From Microbacteriaceae bacterium (lineage in GTDB: Bacteria > Actinomycetota > Actinomycetes > Actinomycetales > Microbacteriaceae): a stretch of DNA of 64,000 nt. Both the position numbers and the translations under genes were made by a program. The stretch is from assembly GCA_007117135.1 (NCBI GenBank), contig SKHB01000022.1, positions 1 through 64,000 on the forward strand. The letters are read 5' to 3'. The notes below the pieces were generated by a model that ran no database searches, was not told the DNA's origin, and saw nothing but the letters and a program-made list of their open reading frames with translations. Positions 46,663 to 58,382 of the stretch are shown piece by piece. Each line of letters begins with the position of its first letter. The first letter of the stretch is position 1.

Positions 46663-47550
46663 GTGGACATCATCGCTCTCAATCAGTGGTTTGCCGAAAA
46701 CCAACGCCACCTGCCGTGGCGAGCACCTGGAACGACAGCGTGGGGTGTCCTGGTCAGCGAAATCATGCTTCAGCAAACACCGGTCGCTCGAGTTGAACCA
46801 GTGTGGCAGGAGTGGCTGAACCGCTGGCCAACCCCCGCAGACCTCGCAGCATCAAGCGTCGCTGAGGCTGTTCGCCACTGGGGCACACTCGGCTACCCTC
46901 GACGCGCTCGCAACCTTCACCGGCAAGCCGTGATCATCACCAGCGAACACGGCGGGATAGTTCCCCGTGATGTCGACACTCTGATGGGGCTTCCCGGCAT
47001 CGGCCCGTACACGGCTCGCGCGGTGGCCGCTTTCGCCTTCGGTGACCGCCACCCCGTTGCTGACACCAATGTGACAAGGGTTATCGCCCGGGTCACCGAA
47101 GGTGTCGCGTTTGCGGGACACTGGTCCGCCAAAGATAACCTCACCCGGGTGGACAGCGTTCTCCAATCCGAGACCGATGACCAATACCCGGTTGTGAATC
47201 TTGCCATCATGGAACTGGGTGCACTGGTGTGCCGGGCGAGAAGCCCGCTGTGTTCCGAATGCCCCCTGGCCGACCAGTGCTCGTGGCGCCAGGCGGGCTT
47301 CCCTGTCGACGAGTCAGTTGTCCCAAAAAAACAGGCTCGCTTTGAAGGCAGTGACCGTCAAGCTCGCGGAAGGCTCCTGGCGCTACTGCGAGAAAATCAC
47401 GACGCGATTGGCCAGTCTGAACTGCTTTCCACCCACCAACCGCAGTCTCAAGCGAGACGGGCGCTCGAATCGCTGGTGAGCGACGGTCTCGTTGCTGAGG
47501 TGGCCGAAGGTGAAGAGCCCCACTATGCCTTGAACCCCCAGCCCGACTAG
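46663..47550 (+). CDS. mutY: A/G-specific adenine DNA glycosylase
   Basis: Base-excision repair enzyme removing adenine opposite 8-oxoguanine, 295 aa. The catalytic glutamate lies in VSEIMLQQTPVARV, the helix-hairpin-helix is LMGLPGIGPYTARAV, and the catalytic aspartate is in VADTNVTRV. The Fe-S cluster loop is CRARSPLCSECPLADQC (C-x6-C-x2-C-x5-C). The C-terminal Nudix-like domain of E. coli MutY is missing; only about 65 short helical residues follow the cluster. The track ORF begins 98 codons early, in antisense SDR sequence; the GTG at 46663 is probably leaderless. It overlaps the convergent udp gene by 4 bp. Confidence 0.95.
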   Translation: MDIIALNQWFAENQRHLPWRAPGTTAWGVLVSEIMLQQTPVARVEPVWQEWLNRWPTPADLAASSVAEAVRHWGTLGYPRRARNLHRQAVIITSEHGGIVPRDVDTLMGLPGIGPYTARAVAAFAFGDRHPVADTNVTRVIARVTEGVAFAGHWSAKDNLTRVDSVLQSETDDQYPVVNLAIMELGALVCRARSPLCSECPLADQCSWRQAGFPVDESVVPKKQARFEGSDRQARGRLLALLRENHDAIGQSELLSTHQPQSQARRALESLVSDGLVAEVAEGEEPHYALNPQPD

Positions 47551-48320
47551 ACCTTATCGCGCCGAATAATCTCCCGCATCGCTTCAATTGCCACTGGCAG
47601 CATGTGTTCCACCTTGGACGCTTCCCACTCTTCTGCAGTCATTGGCGACTGGTCAGGGTGGCCCATAATCATCATGATTCCGCTGGCACGAACACCCAAC
47701 ACCTGGGCGACAATGTATAGCGCTGCAGCTTCCATTTCCGAACAGATCGCGCCACCGGCCATCCAGGCATTCCATCGCTCGTCGAGGCGCTTTGCCACCG
47801 GCATGCGTGAAGGGTCATGCTGACCATAAAACGAATCCTTGGACTGGCTCACACCGAGGTGTGCAGTGAGGGTACTTGCCGTCGCCGCCTTCCACACCGC
47901 ATGAGTCAACTCAAAGTCGGCAACCGCGGGGAATTCGATGGGTAAATAGTGACTGGATGTGCCTTCGTCCCGAATGGCGGCCGATATGACACCAATATCT
48001 CCGGGGCGGATGGTGTCCTGCATGGCGCCGGAAGTCCCCACTCGAATAAACGTGTCCGCTCCAACCGCAACGAGTTCTTCCATGGCAATGGCAGCCGATG
48101 GACAGCCAATTCCGGTGGAGGTCACTGACACTTTTTCTCCGTCAAGAAACCCCGTCCATGTTTCGTATTCTCGGTGTCTAGCGACGAGAGTGGCGTCGTC
48201 AAAATAGCTGGCAATCATTTCGCAACGGCCCGGGTCACCCGGGAGGAAAACGTAACGGCCCACATCGCCTTCTGAGACCTGAATGTGATACTGACGGGGG
48301 TCTTCGCGATCCATAGACAT
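47547..48320 (-). CDS. udp: uridine phosphorylase
   Basis: Nucleoside phosphorylase-I family enzyme of 257 aa for pyrimidine salvage. It has YVFLPGDPGRCEMIASYF (phosphate loop) and the family signature STGIGCPSAAIAMEELVAVGA with FIRVGTSGAMQ. The ribose/base-binding AAALYIVAQVLGVRASG is preceded by ICSEMEAA. GGGAG lies 7 nt before the ATG. It follows rbfA by 12 bp and may share the translation-factor transcript. Confidence 0.9.
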   Translation of the reverse strand: MSMDREDPRQYHIQVSEGDVGRYVFLPGDPGRCEMIASYFDDATLVARHREYETWTGFLDGEKVSVTSTGIGCPSAAIAMEELVAVGADTFIRVGTSGAMQDTIRPGDIGVISAAIRDEGTSSHYLPIEFPAVADFELTHAVWKAATASTLTAHLGVSQSKDSFYGQHDPSRMPVAKRLDERWNAWMAGGAICSEMEAAALYIVAQVLGVRASGIMMIMGHPDQSPMTAEEWEASKVEHMLPVAIEAMREIIRRDKV

Positions 48321-48332
48321 TGCTTTTCTCCC

Positions 48333-48773
48333 TTAGTCGTCTGATGCTGATGTTTCGGCGTCTGACTGGTAGGGGTTGTCCTCACCCGCATACGACGCCG
48401 AGGCCGCCGCTTGACGCGTGTTCTCATCACGCTCGCGCGCCTCTCGAAGGAGCCGCTCAATATCTTCCGAGGTTTCGGGAAGGGCATCGGGAACAAACTC
48501 AAGACTCGGGGTGAGGCGAATCTTTAGATGCTTGCCCACCTCCGTGCGAAACATTCCGGTCGCAGCAGTGAAGGCTTTGTGAGTATCGGCGCGCTCTTCA
48601 TCAGTTCCGAGGACCGTGTAAAAGACGGTCGCGTGCTGAAGGTCGCCGGTCACTTTCACGTCGGTAATCGTTGCGTATCCCATCCGGGGATCTCTGACCC
48701 CCTTCTGCAACCGCTCGGCAATAATGCGCTGAATATGATCGGCGACTTTCCGAGCTCTCGGCGAATCAGCCAC
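48333..48773 (-). CDS. rbfA: ribosome-binding factor A
   Basis: A 146-aa KH-fold factor for 30S maturation. The family pattern is [25 protein letters not shown], then [21 protein letters not shown] and [14 protein letters not shown], with an extra acidic/Ser-rich tail of about 35 residues. Its start overlaps the infB stop by 8 bp. In many actinobacteria truB follows; here it is followed by udp. Confidence 0.95.
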   Translation of the reverse strand: MADSPRARKVADHIQRIIAERLQKGVRDPRMGYATITDVKVTGDLQHATVFYTVLGTDEERADTHKAFTAATGMFRTEVGKHLKIRLTPSLEFVPDALPETSEDIERLLREARERDENTRQAAASASYAGEDNPYQSDAETSASDD

Positions 48774-51399
48774 GCACCTTTTCCTTCATTTCGATGGTCT
48801 CGATTTCATCCCCGACCTCGATGTCTTTAATCTTGCCAAGGCCTATACCGCATTCGAAGTCTGTTTTCACCTCGGTGACGTCATCTTTGAATCGTCGAAG
48901 GGACTCGATAGCCAGACCATCGGCAATAACTACACCGTCTCGAATGATGCGAGCCTTCGCGTTTCTGGTGATGGTCCCAGACCTCACAAGACTTCCCGCG
49001 ATAACACCAGCTTTGGAAGACCGGAAAATTTCCCGGACTTCGGCAACACCCGACTGCACTTCCTCGAACTCGGGTTTGAGAAGACCCTTCAAGGAGTTTT
49101 CAATCTCTTCGAGGGCGTTGTAAATCACAGAGTAGAAGCGAACGTCGACGCCTTCACGCTGGGCACGCTCACGCGCTTTCGTGTCGGGACGAACGTTGAA
49201 GCCGACAATGATCGCGTTATCGATGGTGGCGAGATTCACATCGCTTTCCGTAATCGCACCAACACCGCGGTGAATAATGCGCAACTGAACGCTGTCGTCA
49301 ACGTCAATCTTGAGAACGGCTTCTTCGAGCGCCTCAACAGCACCCGACACGTCACCCTTAATAATGAGGTTGAGGGACTCAATTTTCCCGTCCTCAAGAG
49401 CCTTGGTGAAGTCTTCGAGGCTGATGCGCTTCCTTGCCTTAGCCAGCAGGGCGTTCCGCTCTGCCGCCTCACGTTTTTCAGCGATCTGCCGGGCAGTTCG
49501 GTCATCGTCAGTGACAATGAAGCTGTCCCCGGCTCGGGGCACAGTGGACAATCCTTGAACTTGGACCGGCCTGGAAGGGAAAGCTTCGTCAACCGTGTCG
49601 CCATTCTCATCGACCATGGCTCGAACTCGGCCAAACGCCGTTCCCGCGACGATTGCGTCGCCGACACGGAGTGTCCCCGACTGAATCAGCACTGTTGCGA
49701 CAGCGCCGCGACCCTTGTCGAGCTTCGCCTCAATGGCCACACCCCTCGATGTCCGGTTGGGGTTTGCGCGCAGGTCGAGACCCGCATCCGCGGTGAGCAA
49801 CACCGCATCGAGGAGCTCGTTGATGCCCTCTTTCTTCAGCGCTGAGACCCGAACAAACATGGTGTCCCCGCCGTATTCTTCAGCAACCAGGCCAAATTCA
49901 GTCAACTGCTGAAGCACCTTGTCGGGGTTAGCGCCGGCGGCGTCAATCTTGTTGACCGCCACCACAATGGGAACGTTCGCTGCTTGGGCGTGGTTCAGCG
50001 CCTCAATGGTTTGCGGCATGATTCCGTCATCTGCCGCAACCACCAAAATGGCAATGTCGGTGACATTTGCACCCCGAGCACGCATCGCCGTGAAAGCTTC
50101 GTGACCGGGAGTGTCAATGAAGGTGATTGCCCGATCATTTCCGTCATGCTCAGTCCAAATTTGGTACGCACCAATGTGCTGCGTAATCCCACCCGCTTCG
50201 CCCTCAACAACATTCGCCTGACGGACAGCGTCCAGCAACTTTGTCTTACCGTGGTCAACGTGACCCATGACGGTCACCACCGGCGGGCGAATTTCCAAAT
50301 CAGCTTCTTCTTCATTCGCCTCAAGATCAATGTCGAAGCTTTCGAGAAGAGCTTTGTCCTCATCTTCGGGGGAGACAATTTCGACCTTGTAGCCCAGTTC
50401 TTGGCCGAGAATCTCAAATGTTGCCGCGTCGAGTGATTCGGTAGCGGTGGCCATTTCGCCAAGCTGGAACAGGACAGTCACCAGGTTTCCCGGGGGAACA
50501 CTGTGGCCGGTAATGGCCTCAAGCTTGTCGGCAAAATCGCTGATTGAAGACCCTTGGCGCAAACGAACAACCGTGTCGCCCTTACCTCGAGGAACTGCCA
50601 CACCGCCCAAAGACGGTGCTTCTCTCATCTCAAATTCCTCGCGCTTTGTCCGCTTGGACTTGCGAGACTTGCTCTTCTGGCCACCCCGGCCAAAGGCTCC
50701 AGCGGTTCCGCCACCGGCGCCACGGCCGCGACCACCACCAGGTCGGCCGCCGCCTCCTGGTCGGCCACCACCGGGGCCAGCAAAACCACCGGGACCACCG
50801 GGGCCTCCCGGGCCCCCACGGCCGGGGCCGCCTGGACGTTGTTGGAACGGGGCGCGTGCGCCACCGCTCTCGCTTCTCCCTGGAGCGCCGGGGCGGGCTC
50901 CTGGACGAGCACCTGCACGGTCTCCGCCCTCAGCACCCGGACGGGCCATGCCCTGGCGGGAAGCAAAAGGATTATTGCCGGGCCGTGGAATTCCAGGTCT
51001 CGCCATTCCTTGGCTGGAACTAAAGGGATTATTACCCGGTCGCGGGCCAGCTGGTTTGGGGATAGCTCCAGGGCTTGATGCGGCAGGCTTTTCGCTTTCG
51101 GGCGCAGGTGCGGGAGCAACTGGTTCATCTGCGGGGGCAGAAATGTCGGCCACGGCTGGCTCTTCGGCCGGAGCCACAGGAGCCTTCGGTGAGGGCTTGG
51201 CAGCAGGTTTTTCGGACTTTTGAACAGGGACAATTCCCTCTTCAGCGAAAGCCGCCTTCAGTTTCCTCACAACCGGCGGCTCCACGGTGGAGGACGGACC
51301 CTTGACGAACTCGCCGATTTCTTTCAGCTTCTCGAGGGTGCGCTTACTGTCGACACCGAGCTCAGCCGCAATTTCGTGTACGCGTGGTTTTCCCGCCAC
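48766..51399 (-). CDS. infB: translation initiation factor IF-2
   Basis: GTPase of 877 aa that places initiator tRNA on the ribosome. The N-terminal IF2_N subdomain ([22 protein letters not shown]) is followed by a Pro/Ala/Glu and then Gly/Arg-rich linker of about 200 residues ([12 protein letters not shown] type). The G domain has G1 GHVDHGKT, G3 DTPGH and G4 NKID. Domain II, the [15 protein letters not shown] region and IF2 C1/C2 domains follow. The GTG at 51397-51399 with GGAGAG upstream gives the standard actinobacterial N-terminus; the track start is 7 codons early. The Gly-rich linker explains the GC-rich repetitive DNA at 50.7-51.0 kb. Confidence 0.97.
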   Translation of the reverse strand: MAGKPRVHEIAAELGVDSKRTLEKLKEIGEFVKGPSSTVEPPVVRKLKAAFAEEGIVPVQKSEKPAAKPSPKAPVAPAEEPAVADISAPADEPVAPAPAPESEKPAASSPGAIPKPAGPRPGNNPFSSSQGMARPGIPRPGNNPFASRQGMARPGAEGGDRAGARPGARPGAPGRSESGGARAPFQQRPGGPGRGGPGGPGGPGGFAGPGGGRPGGGGRPGGGRGRGAGGGTAGAFGRGGQKSKSRKSKRTKREEFEMREAPSLGGVAVPRGKGDTVVRLRQGSSISDFADKLEAITGHSVPPGNLVTVLFQLGEMATATESLDAATFEILGQELGYKVEIVSPEDEDKALLESFDIDLEANEEEADLEIRPPVVTVMGHVDHGKTKLLDAVRQANVVEGEAGGITQHIGAYQIWTEHDGNDRAITFIDTPGHEAFTAMRARGANVTDIAILVVAADDGIMPQTIEALNHAQAANVPIVVAVNKIDAAGANPDKVLQQLTEFGLVAEEYGGDTMFVRVSALKKEGINELLDAVLLTADAGLDLRANPNRTSRGVAIEAKLDKGRGAVATVLIQSGTLRVGDAIVAGTAFGRVRAMVDENGDTVDEAFPSRPVQVQGLSTVPRAGDSFIVTDDDRTARQIAEKREAAERNALLAKARKRISLEDFTKALEDGKIESLNLIIKGDVSGAVEALEEAVLKIDVDDSVQLRIIHRGVGAITESDVNLATIDNAIIVGFNVRPDTKARERAQREGVDVRFYSVIYNALEEIENSLKGLLKPEFEEVQSGVAEVREIFRSSKAGVIAGSLVRSGTITRNAKARIIRDGVVIADGLAIESLRRFKDDVTEVKTDFECGIGLGKIKDIEVGDEIETIEMKEKVRG

Positions 51400-51469
51400 A
51401 ACTCTCCTGTCTGAGTGCACCCCAGACAGGGCGCACTACTACTTCCGTTCAGGACTCATTTCGAGCCAC

Positions 51470-51757
51470 TCATGAAAGGTCCATTAGCCGTTCAGCCATT
51501 TCTGTGTGCGAAGCGGTTGCTTCCCAATTCTCTAACTCCGTGACGTCTAGTCGGTTAGCTTTTTTCAAAGCACCCGGCCAGACGTTTTTTCGAAGACTGT
51601 TCCCGACGCACTTTCTGACCGGATGAACATACGCTCCCCTGCCAGGAAGAACACCTTCCCAGTCGACAACGCACTTCGCCTCCACCGCCACGACTCGAAG
51701 GAGAGCATCCTTACTGTCGTTGCGACGGCAGCCAAGACAGCGCCGCGTGGTCCCCAT
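51470..51757 (-). CDS. ylxR: YlxR family RNA-binding protein
   Basis: A 95-aa DUF448 protein between nusA and infB, the standard position. It shows RRCLGCRRNDSKDALLRVVA (family signature with two Cys) and LPGRGAYVHPVRKCVGNSLRKN. It is related to RnpM, which binds RNase P RNA in Bacillus. AGGAG lies 4 nt upstream of the ATG. Confidence 0.92.
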   Translation of the reverse strand: MGTTRRCLGCRRNDSKDALLRVVAVEAKCVVDWEGVLPGRGAYVHPVRKCVGNSLRKNVWPGALKKANRLDVTELENWEATASHTEMAERLMDLS

Positions 51758-51791
51758 ACTACTCCTAATGGCACCAAGGCGCCGACCGGGC

Positions 51792-52802
51792 CTAATCGGC
51801 CTCCATCACCGAGTCAGGCTGGATATCAATTTTGGCGCCGGTCAGCTTGGCAGCAAGACGAGCATTTTGGCCCTCTTTACCAATCGCCAAAGACAGCTGA
51901 TAGTCGGGAACAAGCGCCCGAACCTGCTTATTTTCAGCGTTCAACAGGAATGCACTAGACACTTTTGCCGGGGACAAAGCATTCTGCACAAACGTCGCCA
52001 GATCCTCGGAGAAGTCGACGATGTCGATTTTCTCTTCGCCCAGCTCAGACTGGACAGCACGTACCCGCTGGCCGAGTTCGCCGATGCAGGCGCCCTTCGC
52101 GTTAATTCCGGCCTCTGTCGCACGAACAGCAATTTTCGTCCGGTGTCCGGCTTCACGGGCTATTGACGTTATTTCGACGGTTCCCTGCTGGATTTCTGGC
52201 ACTTCCAACTGAAAAAGCCTGCGAACAAGGCCGGGGTGTGTCCGGCTGACGGTGATTGCCGGGCCTTTCATCCCCTTCTCCACCTTGGTCACATACACTC
52301 GAAGCCGTTTACCGTGTTGATAATCTTCGCCGGGGACCTGCTCTTCCGGGGGCAAAAGTGCTTCCACTTCACCCAAATCGATGTGAATCATTCGAGGGTT
52401 GGGGCCCTGTTGAATAATTCCGGAAACGATGTCCCCATCTTTTCCGCGATACTCGCCCAGAATGCGGTCGTCGCCGATATCTCGAAGTCGCTGGTTGATG
52501 ACCTGTTTGGCTGCATGGGCCGCAATTCGGCCGAAACCTTCAGGACTGTCGACCTCTTCGCCAACAGCTTCACCGTCGTCGTTTACGACGGGGACAAAAA
52601 CGGTGACGTGACCCGTTTTCTTATCCAACTCAACGCGCGCTCGAGGCAAATCAGGGTCAACACGCTGACCTCGATGATCGGCCACGCCAGTGTGTTTTTC
52701 GTATGCAATCAGGATGGCCTGCTCAATAATTTCAACCAGTTCGTCGAACGGAATATCCCGTTCGGATTCCATCAGTTTCAGCACGCTGAGATCGATGTCC
52801 AT
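51792..52802 (-). CDS. nusA: transcription termination/antitermination factor NusA
   Basis: RNA polymerase-binding factor of 336 aa. The N-terminal domain starts [20 protein letters not shown], then comes S1 ([22 protein letters not shown]), KH1 ([22 protein letters not shown]) and KH2 (GEKIDIVDF near its end; [23 protein letters not shown]). It lacks the C-terminal acidic repeats of E. coli NusA, as usual in actinobacteria. Two ATGs follow AAGGAGG; the second (52802) has the better 9-nt spacing. rimP, normally just upstream, is absent. Confidence 0.96.
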   Translation of the reverse strand: MDIDLSVLKLMESERDIPFDELVEIIEQAILIAYEKHTGVADHRGQRVDPDLPRARVELDKKTGHVTVFVPVVNDDGEAVGEEVDSPEGFGRIAAHAAKQVINQRLRDIGDDRILGEYRGKDGDIVSGIIQQGPNPRMIHIDLGEVEALLPPEEQVPGEDYQHGKRLRVYVTKVEKGMKGPAITVSRTHPGLVRRLFQLEVPEIQQGTVEITSIAREAGHRTKIAVRATEAGINAKGACIGELGQRVRAVQSELGEEKIDIVDFSEDLATFVQNALSPAKVSSAFLLNAENKQVRALVPDYQLSLAIGKEGQNARLAAKLTGAKIDIQPDSVMEAD

Positions 52803-52903
52803 TGCCATCCACCTCCTTATTCGATTGTCACCGGGTGCGACCCGATACCTTGAATGTTTCAGCCTAGTCGGCAGATAACTCCGCCCGCCAGTTGGACGTC
52901 CAG

Positions 52904-54673
52904 TTAGGACCGGGGAAAGAGTGTCGCTACAACCTGGCTAACGGGAACCTCGCTCCGATCACCCGTCTTCCGATCCCACAGTTCGACGAGACCGTTGACC
53001 GCTCCGCGGCCAACAATGACAATCTTTGGAACCCCAATAATTTCCGCGTCCGCAAATTTTACGCCGGGCGACACCTTCGGGCGATCGTCAAACAACACTG
53101 CGTGCCCGGCCCCGTCGAGCTCGCCGACCAGCGTGTTAGCCACACTCCACACCTCATCGTCTTTTCCAGCGGCAATCACGTGAACGTCATAGGGCGCGAC
53201 GTCCTCCGGCCACACTAAGCCTTTATCGTCGTGATGAGATTCGGCCAAGACTGCCATGATTCGCGTTACACCGATGCCGTATGACCCCATAGTGACGGTC
53301 ACCAACTTGCCGTTGTCATCCAACACTTGCAGCCCCAACGCTTCGGCATATTTGCGGCCCAATTGGAAAACGTGGCCAATTTCCATCCCCCGCTTGGTGG
53401 TCACAGGTCCCGAACCGTCGGGGGCGGGGTCACCGTCTCGGACGTTGGCGATATCCACCACACCGTCAGCCTCGAAGTCGCGACCACACACAAGGTGGAA
53501 AACGTGTTTCTGGTCAATATTCGCGCCGGTCACCCATTCGGTTCCTGTGACCACCCGTGGGTCGAGATAAAACGGAATTCCTGTCTGGCTGTGCTCCCCC
53601 AAGACGGGACCTGATTCTGACCACGGGCCAATATACCCCTTCACCAGTCCCCCGTGCTTCGCGAAATCCTCTTCGGTCGCCGCTTCGACAGCTCTCGGAG
53701 CAAAGGCCGCCTCGGCACGCTTCATGTCGACGTCTCGATCGCCGGGAAGACCGACAATGACGAGCTCTCTGGTCCCATCCGGGTCCACGAGGGCGAGAAC
53801 AACATTCTTCAACGTGTCGGCAGCTTCCCACGCCCGATCATCTCGCGGGTAGTCACGGTTCGCGAGATCCACGAGAGTCGCGATGGTCGGTGTGTCCGGC
53901 GAGTCGTGGATGATAGCAACGGGAAGCCCCGTCACATCTTTTGCCTCACCTACGGGCGATTGATATGCCTCCACATTCGCCGCATAACCACCAGCACTTT
54001 GCACAAAAGTGTCTTCTCCGACGTCGATGGGGTGGAGGAATTCTTCGCTCTTTGAGCCCCCCATTGCTCCCGCGTCTGCACGGACAATGACATATTCCAA
54101 GCCGAGCCGTCGGAAAATACGCTCGTAAGCGTCGCGTTGAGATTGATAGCTTTGCTCGAGCCCGTCGTCGTTCCAGTCAAATGAGTAGGCGTCTTTCATA
54201 GAAAATTCTCGCCCACGTAGAAGGCCAGCTCGCGGCCGTGCCTCATCCCGATATTTGTCCTGGATTTGGTAAATAACTAAGGGCAAATCTTTGTAACTGG
54301 AATACAAATCTTTGACAGTGAGGGTGAAAACTTCTTCATGAGTGGGGGCGAGCAAATAGTCTGCTCCTCGACGGTCTTGAAGGCGGAAAATTCCATCGCC
54401 ATATTCTTCCCAACGGCCTGTTGCCTCATACGGTTCCCGTGGGAGCAGCGCGGGGAAATGGACCTGCTGGGCGCCTGCTCGCTCCATCTCTTCATGAATG
54501 ATGTTTTCAATCTTCCGACGAACTCGAAGACCTAACGGCAACCAGGCGAAAATTCCCGGTGCTTGGCGTCGGATGTAGCCGGCACGAACAAGCCACTTGT
54601 GGCTTGCCACTTCAGCGTCGGCAGGGTCCTCTCGAAGCGTCCGGACGAAGAGGTGACTGAGGCGGCTGATCAC
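52904..54673 (-). CDS. proS: prolyl-tRNA synthetase
   Basis: Class II synthetase of 589 aa, bacterial (ProS type I) form. It has the conserved start [20 protein letters not shown] with [16 protein letters not shown], motif 2 [27 protein letters not shown], and an editing-domain insertion (about residues 225-380, with the YIGP segment). Motif 3 is [18 protein letters not shown], and the C-terminal anticodon-binding domain is [12 protein letters not shown]. It lies between ispG and nusA on the same strand. Confidence 0.97.
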   Translation of the reverse strand: MISRLSHLFVRTLREDPADAEVASHKWLVRAGYIRRQAPGIFAWLPLGLRVRRKIENIIHEEMERAGAQQVHFPALLPREPYEATGRWEEYGDGIFRLQDRRGADYLLAPTHEEVFTLTVKDLYSSYKDLPLVIYQIQDKYRDEARPRAGLLRGREFSMKDAYSFDWNDDGLEQSYQSQRDAYERIFRRLGLEYVIVRADAGAMGGSKSEEFLHPIDVGEDTFVQSAGGYAANVEAYQSPVGEAKDVTGLPVAIIHDSPDTPTIATLVDLANRDYPRDDRAWEAADTLKNVVLALVDPDGTRELVIVGLPGDRDVDMKRAEAAFAPRAVEAATEEDFAKHGGLVKGYIGPWSESGPVLGEHSQTGIPFYLDPRVVTGTEWVTGANIDQKHVFHLVCGRDFEADGVVDIANVRDGDPAPDGSGPVTTKRGMEIGHVFQLGRKYAEALGLQVLDDNGKLVTVTMGSYGIGVTRIMAVLAESHHDDKGLVWPEDVAPYDVHVIAAGKDDEVWSVANTLVGELDGAGHAVLFDDRPKVSPGVKFADAEIIGVPKIVIVGRGAVNGLVELWDRKTGDRSEVPVSQVVATLFPRS

Positions 54674-54695
54674 TGCCCCAGACTACCGCGGAAGA

Positions 54696-55844
54696 CTACG
54701 AAGTGATGACCTCGGGCGACCCCACCGGAGCATCAGGCATTTCAGCTGCTAAACGGTTCGCCTCTTCAATGAGGGTGCTGACAATTTCTGACTCGGGGAC
54801 AGTCTTGATGACTTCGCCCTTCACAAAAATTTGACCCTTCCCGTTACCGCTGGCAACACCAAGGTCAGCTTCTCTGGCTTCCCCCGGACCGTTGACAACA
54901 CAGCCCATGACGGCGACACGCAACGGAACAGTCATCCCTTCCAACCCGGCCGTGACCTCATCGGCGAGCTTATAAACATCGACCTGCGCTCGGCCACAGC
55001 TTGGACAGGACACAATCTCAAGCTTTCGCTCGCGCAGGTTCAACGATTCAAGAATTTTCAGGCCGACTTTTACTTCTTCCGCCGGCGGCGCCGACAAGGA
55101 CACTCGAATGGTGTCGCCGATCCCCTCAGATAGGAGGATGCCGAAGGCAACAGAAGACTTTATTGTCCCCTGAAAGGCAGGGCCCGCCTCGGTAACACCG
55201 AGATGAAGAGGCCAGTCTCCCCGCTCAGCGAGCATTCGGTATGCCTTGACCATGACAATCGGGTCGTTATGTTTGACGGAAATTTTGAAGTCATGGAAGT
55301 CGTGTTCTTCAAACAGGCTCGCCTCCCACACGGCACTCTCGACGAGAGCTTCCGCGGTCGGTTTCCCATATTTCTCCAGAAGTCTGGGGTCAAGAGAGCC
55401 CGCATTCACACCAATGCGAAGGCTCACATCGGCATCTTTGGCCGCCTTCGCGATTTCTCCGACCTTGTCGTCAAACTTTTTAATATTGCCCGGGTTCACG
55501 CGAACAGCAGCGCACCCCGCATCAATGGCCGCGAAGACATATTTGGGTTGGAAGTGAATGTCGGCAATAACCGGGATTTGGCTTTTTTTGGCGATGATGG
55601 GGAGAACGGCGGCGTCATCCTGGGTGGGAACGGCAACGCGAACAATGTCGCAACCTGTCGCAGTGAGCTCAGCGATCTGTTGGAGGGTTTCGTTGATAGC
55701 AGTGGTCGGGGTGGTGGTCATCGATTGGACGCTGACCTGGGCGTCGCCCCCAACTAAAACCTTTCCCACTTTGATCTGTCGGGTCTTTCGCCGCGGTGCC
55801 AACGTCTCTGGCTTATTCGGCATTCCCAGGTTTACTGCGGGCAC
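54696..55844 (-). CDS. ispG: (E)-4-hydroxy-3-methylbut-2-enyl-diphosphate synthase
   Basis: Fe-S enzyme of the MEP isoprenoid pathway, about 382 aa. It has the TIM-barrel core [37 protein letters not shown] and VRVNPGNIK, and the 4Fe-4S domain with [12 protein letters not shown] plus [18 protein letters not shown]. The GTG at 55842-55844 is preceded by GGAAAGGAAG at good spacing; the track GTG six codons earlier is possible. It is followed by proS and preceded by the site-2 protease and dxr genes, so two MEP steps are clustered. Confidence 0.96.
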   Translation of the reverse strand: MPAVNLGMPNKPETLAPRRKTRQIKVGKVLVGGDAQVSVQSMTTTPTTAINETLQQIAELTATGCDIVRVAVPTQDDAAVLPIIAKKSQIPVIADIHFQPKYVFAAIDAGCAAVRVNPGNIKKFDDKVGEIAKAAKDADVSLRIGVNAGSLDPRLLEKYGKPTAEALVESAVWEASLFEEHDFHDFKISVKHNDPIVMVKAYRMLAERGDWPLHLGVTEAGPAFQGTIKSSVAFGILLSEGIGDTIRVSLSAPPAEEVKVGLKILESLNLRERKLEIVSCPSCGRAQVDVYKLADEVTAGLEGMTVPLRVAVMGCVVNGPGEAREADLGVASGNGKGQIFVKGEVIKTVPESEIVSTLIEEANRLAAEMPDAPVGSPEVITS

Positions 55845-55921
55845 GTGTGACTTCCTTTCCACCCTCCATGAACTCTCCCCAGAATAGTGGGCAATCGTGT
55901 GTTCAGGCTGACCACGTCGCT

Positions 55922-57235
55922 TTACTGGAAGAGGCTAATCGGGTTGACAATGTCCGCATACATCAACAACACACTCATGCTCAGAAGCAAGACCACCACC
56001 ACAAGTGTGAGTGGCATGAGACGACTGGGATTGATGGGGGGCGGCTCGGGTTTCCCACGAACCCCCGCCCACTTCTTTCGTGCCCCGTCGAACAGTGCGA
56101 CCGCAACGTGGCCGCCGTCGAGCGGGAGAAGGGGAACAAGGTTGAAGACAAAAAGCGCAATGTTCAACGACGCCAAAAGGGCAATAAACCCGGCAACACG
56201 ATCGGTCGGGTCGATTTGGTCGATCGACGCAATCTCTCCGGCAATTCGACCCACACCCACCACGCTCACTGGTCCGTTTGGGTCCCGCTCATCCTGACCA
56301 AAGGCGGCGTTTGCCACTTGGACCATCCGCTCAGGAAGTGTCGCGAGGATCGTGGCGACACCGACGGTGTTGTCCCACACAGCCGGCAACACACGGGAGG
56401 CAGGTTGTCGAACAGTCTCAAGCGTTGACCCAATTCCAACAAAACCGACCTCGACAACAATCGGCGCACCACTGTCATCTCGGACGATTTGGCCTCTCGC
56501 ATCAACCTCAAATCGTTCTGTCAAAAATGGGGCAATGCGAAGAGAAACATCTTGACCGTCTCGCTCCACCACCATGGTGAGAGTTCGCCCGGGCGACTGG
56601 CGAATTATTTCTGTCACCTCAATCCACGAATCAACCGATTGGTTATCGAGGGCAATAATTCGATCACCCGGCTCAATTCCTGCTTCAGCGCCAGGCGCCA
56701 CCGGGTCGTCGGGGAGACACTGGGTTCGAGCCTCCGTTGCCCCCACCACACACTGTGACACGCTCCCCACGGTGAGCCCCGGTTGAACAAGCCCAAAGCC
56801 CATCAACAAGACGGCGTAGAGGGCAATCGCAATAATGAGGTTCATCACCGGCCCGCCGAGCATCACGGCGATGCGTTTGGGAACGCTGAGGGTGTAGAAA
56901 CTGCGAGACACATCAACGGTTTCCGTTGTCTCTTCTTCTGTTTCGAGTGCAGCGAAATCAGTTCCCCCGCGGCGCTTTTTCGACTTCTTTTCTTGGGGAG
57001 CGAACATTCCCTGCATAGCGACATAGCCGCCCAGCGGGATGGCTTTGATGCCAAATTCGGTTTCCCCTCGTTTCACTGACCAGAGGGTTGGGCCAAACCC
57101 GACCATAAATTTGTGAATGTTGACGCCGAATTTTTTGGCCGGGAAATAGTGACCCCACTCGTGGAGGGCAATCGACACACCCAAACCCACGATGAGGACG
57201 GCAACGCCGATGATGAACCACAGTGTCTGTTCCAT
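55922..57235 (-). CDS. site-2 protease, M50 family (Rip1/RseP-like)
   Basis: Intramembrane zinc protease of 437 aa. Helix 1 carries the active-site [17 protein letters not shown] (HExxH). A loop insertion follows (KKSKKRRGG, acidic EEETTET), then membrane helix 2, a PDZ domain ([21 protein letters not shown]) and the third catalytic motif [17 protein letters not shown] (the Asp ligand). It has a C-terminal helix. It cleaves anti-sigma factors or other membrane proteins in regulated intramembrane proteolysis. The dxr-rip-ispG order is standard in actinobacteria. Confidence 0.94.
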   Translation of the reverse strand: MEQTLWFIIGVAVLIVGLGVSIALHEWGHYFPAKKFGVNIHKFMVGFGPTLWSVKRGETEFGIKAIPLGGYVAMQGMFAPQEKKSKKRRGGTDFAALETEEETTETVDVSRSFYTLSVPKRIAVMLGGPVMNLIIAIALYAVLLMGFGLVQPGLTVGSVSQCVVGATEARTQCLPDDPVAPGAEAGIEPGDRIIALDNQSVDSWIEVTEIIRQSPGRTLTMVVERDGQDVSLRIAPFLTERFEVDARGQIVRDDSGAPIVVEVGFVGIGSTLETVRQPASRVLPAVWDNTVGVATILATLPERMVQVANAAFGQDERDPNGPVSVVGVGRIAGEIASIDQIDPTDRVAGFIALLASLNIALFVFNLVPLLPLDGGHVAVALFDGARKKWAGVRGKPEPPPINPSRLMPLTLVVVVLLLSMSVLLMYADIVNPISLFQ

Positions 57236-57281
57236 GGCTGCACCCTAAACCCGAGGTCTGACATTGGTCATCTGCAGCACT

Positions 57282-58382
57282 CTAACGCCCCGCCCTGATG
57301 ATGTGATCGGCTTCTAACCTGGCCCACTGTTCCGCAGCCAACACCCCAGTTACCGTCATCTCCCGAGGTTCGTGGCGCTCGACAACGTCACCGACAATGT
57401 CGACGATGTCGACAAACGCCACCTCTCCTCGGTGAAAAGCGTGCACGGCCTGCTCGTTGGCGGCGTTGAACACTGCGGGGAACGTGGCACCCCGCTGTCC
57501 CGCCGCCTTAGCCATCGACACCGCGGGAAACGCGGAATCATCAAGCGGCTCGAAGGTCCACTGATGAGACGTGGTCCAATCAAGCGCAGTGGTAGCCCCG
57601 GGAGTTCGATGGGGCCAGTCGAGGCCTAACGCAATGGGCAGACGCATATCAGGTGGTGAACATTGGGCAATTGTGGAACCGTCAACAAACTCCACCATGG
57701 AGTGAACGATTGACTGCGGGTGAACAGTCACCTCAATGCGATGAAAAGGAATGTCGAACAACAGGTGGGCTTCGATAACTTCCAAACCTTTGTTCACCAG
57801 CGTTGCCGAGTTTGTTGTCACCACCGGACCCATGTCCCAGGTGGGATGGGCCAAAGCATCTGCCGGAGTAACAGCCGACAGCTCGTCACGGGTTTTGCCC
57901 CGAAAAGGCCCGCCGCTCGCGGTCAACACCAGTTTGGCTACCTCATCCGCGCGACCCGCCGTGAGTGCTTGCGCCAGGGCGGAGTGTTCCGAATCGACGG
58001 GGACAATTTGGCCGGGCGCTGCCGCGCGCGTCACCAGCTCACCACCAACAATGAGGCTTTCTTTGTTTGCCAAGGCCAACGTGGCGCCCGTCTCCAGGAC
58101 AGCCAAAGTGGGCATGAGGCCAACAGACCCGGTGATGCCGTTGAGGACAACATCGGCCGAGACCCGCCTGATGAGTTCGACGGCAGCCTCAACACCAACG
58201 ACACAGTTGTCCGGGTTCACCCCCAACGCGGCAGCCTGCTGCATCATCGCCTCATGCTTGGACCCTGTCGCAAGCCCCACCACCTGAAAACGGTCAGGGT
58301 TCGCTGACATCACCTCAATAGCTTGGGTGCCAATCGAACCGGTCGAGCCAAGAATCAGAACTTTACGCACGGGCTGGCTCAC
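57282..58382 (-). CDS. dxr: 1-deoxy-D-xylulose-5-phosphate reductoisomerase
   Basis: MEP pathway enzyme (DXP to MEP, NADPH-dependent), 366 aa. It has the NADPH loop [17 protein letters not shown] and the active-site [12 protein letters not shown] with [13 protein letters not shown], and a flexible-loop substrate region (HPTWDMGP, where many orthologues have W-KM). The C-terminal helical domain includes ALGLDWPHR. The N-terminus overlaps the mnmA 3' end by 20 bp; a GTG four codons later (58370) is an alternative start. Confidence 0.95.
   Translation of the reverse strand: MSQPVRKVLILGSTGSIGTQAIEVMSANPDRFQVVGLATGSKHEAMMQQAAALGVNPDNCVVGVEAAVELIRRVSADVVLNGITGSVGLMPTLAVLETGATLALANKESLIVGGELVTRAAAPGQIVPVDSEHSALAQALTAGRADEVAKLVLTASGGPFRGKTRDELSAVTPADALAHPTWDMGPVVTTNSATLVNKGLEVIEAHLLFDIPFHRIEVTVHPQSIVHSMVEFVDGSTIAQCSPPDMRLPIALGLDWPHRTPGATTALDWTTSHQWTFEPLDDSAFPAVSMAKAAGQRGATFPAVFNAANEQAVHAFHRGEVAFVDIVDIVGDVVERHEPREMTVTGVLAAEQWARLEADHIIRAGR

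Noticed and set aside
50447-51223. GC-rich repetitive tract and proline-rich plus-strand ORFs
   Set aside because: This is the Gly/Pro/Arg-rich linker of IF-2 read in other frames, not a separate repeat or collagen-like gene.
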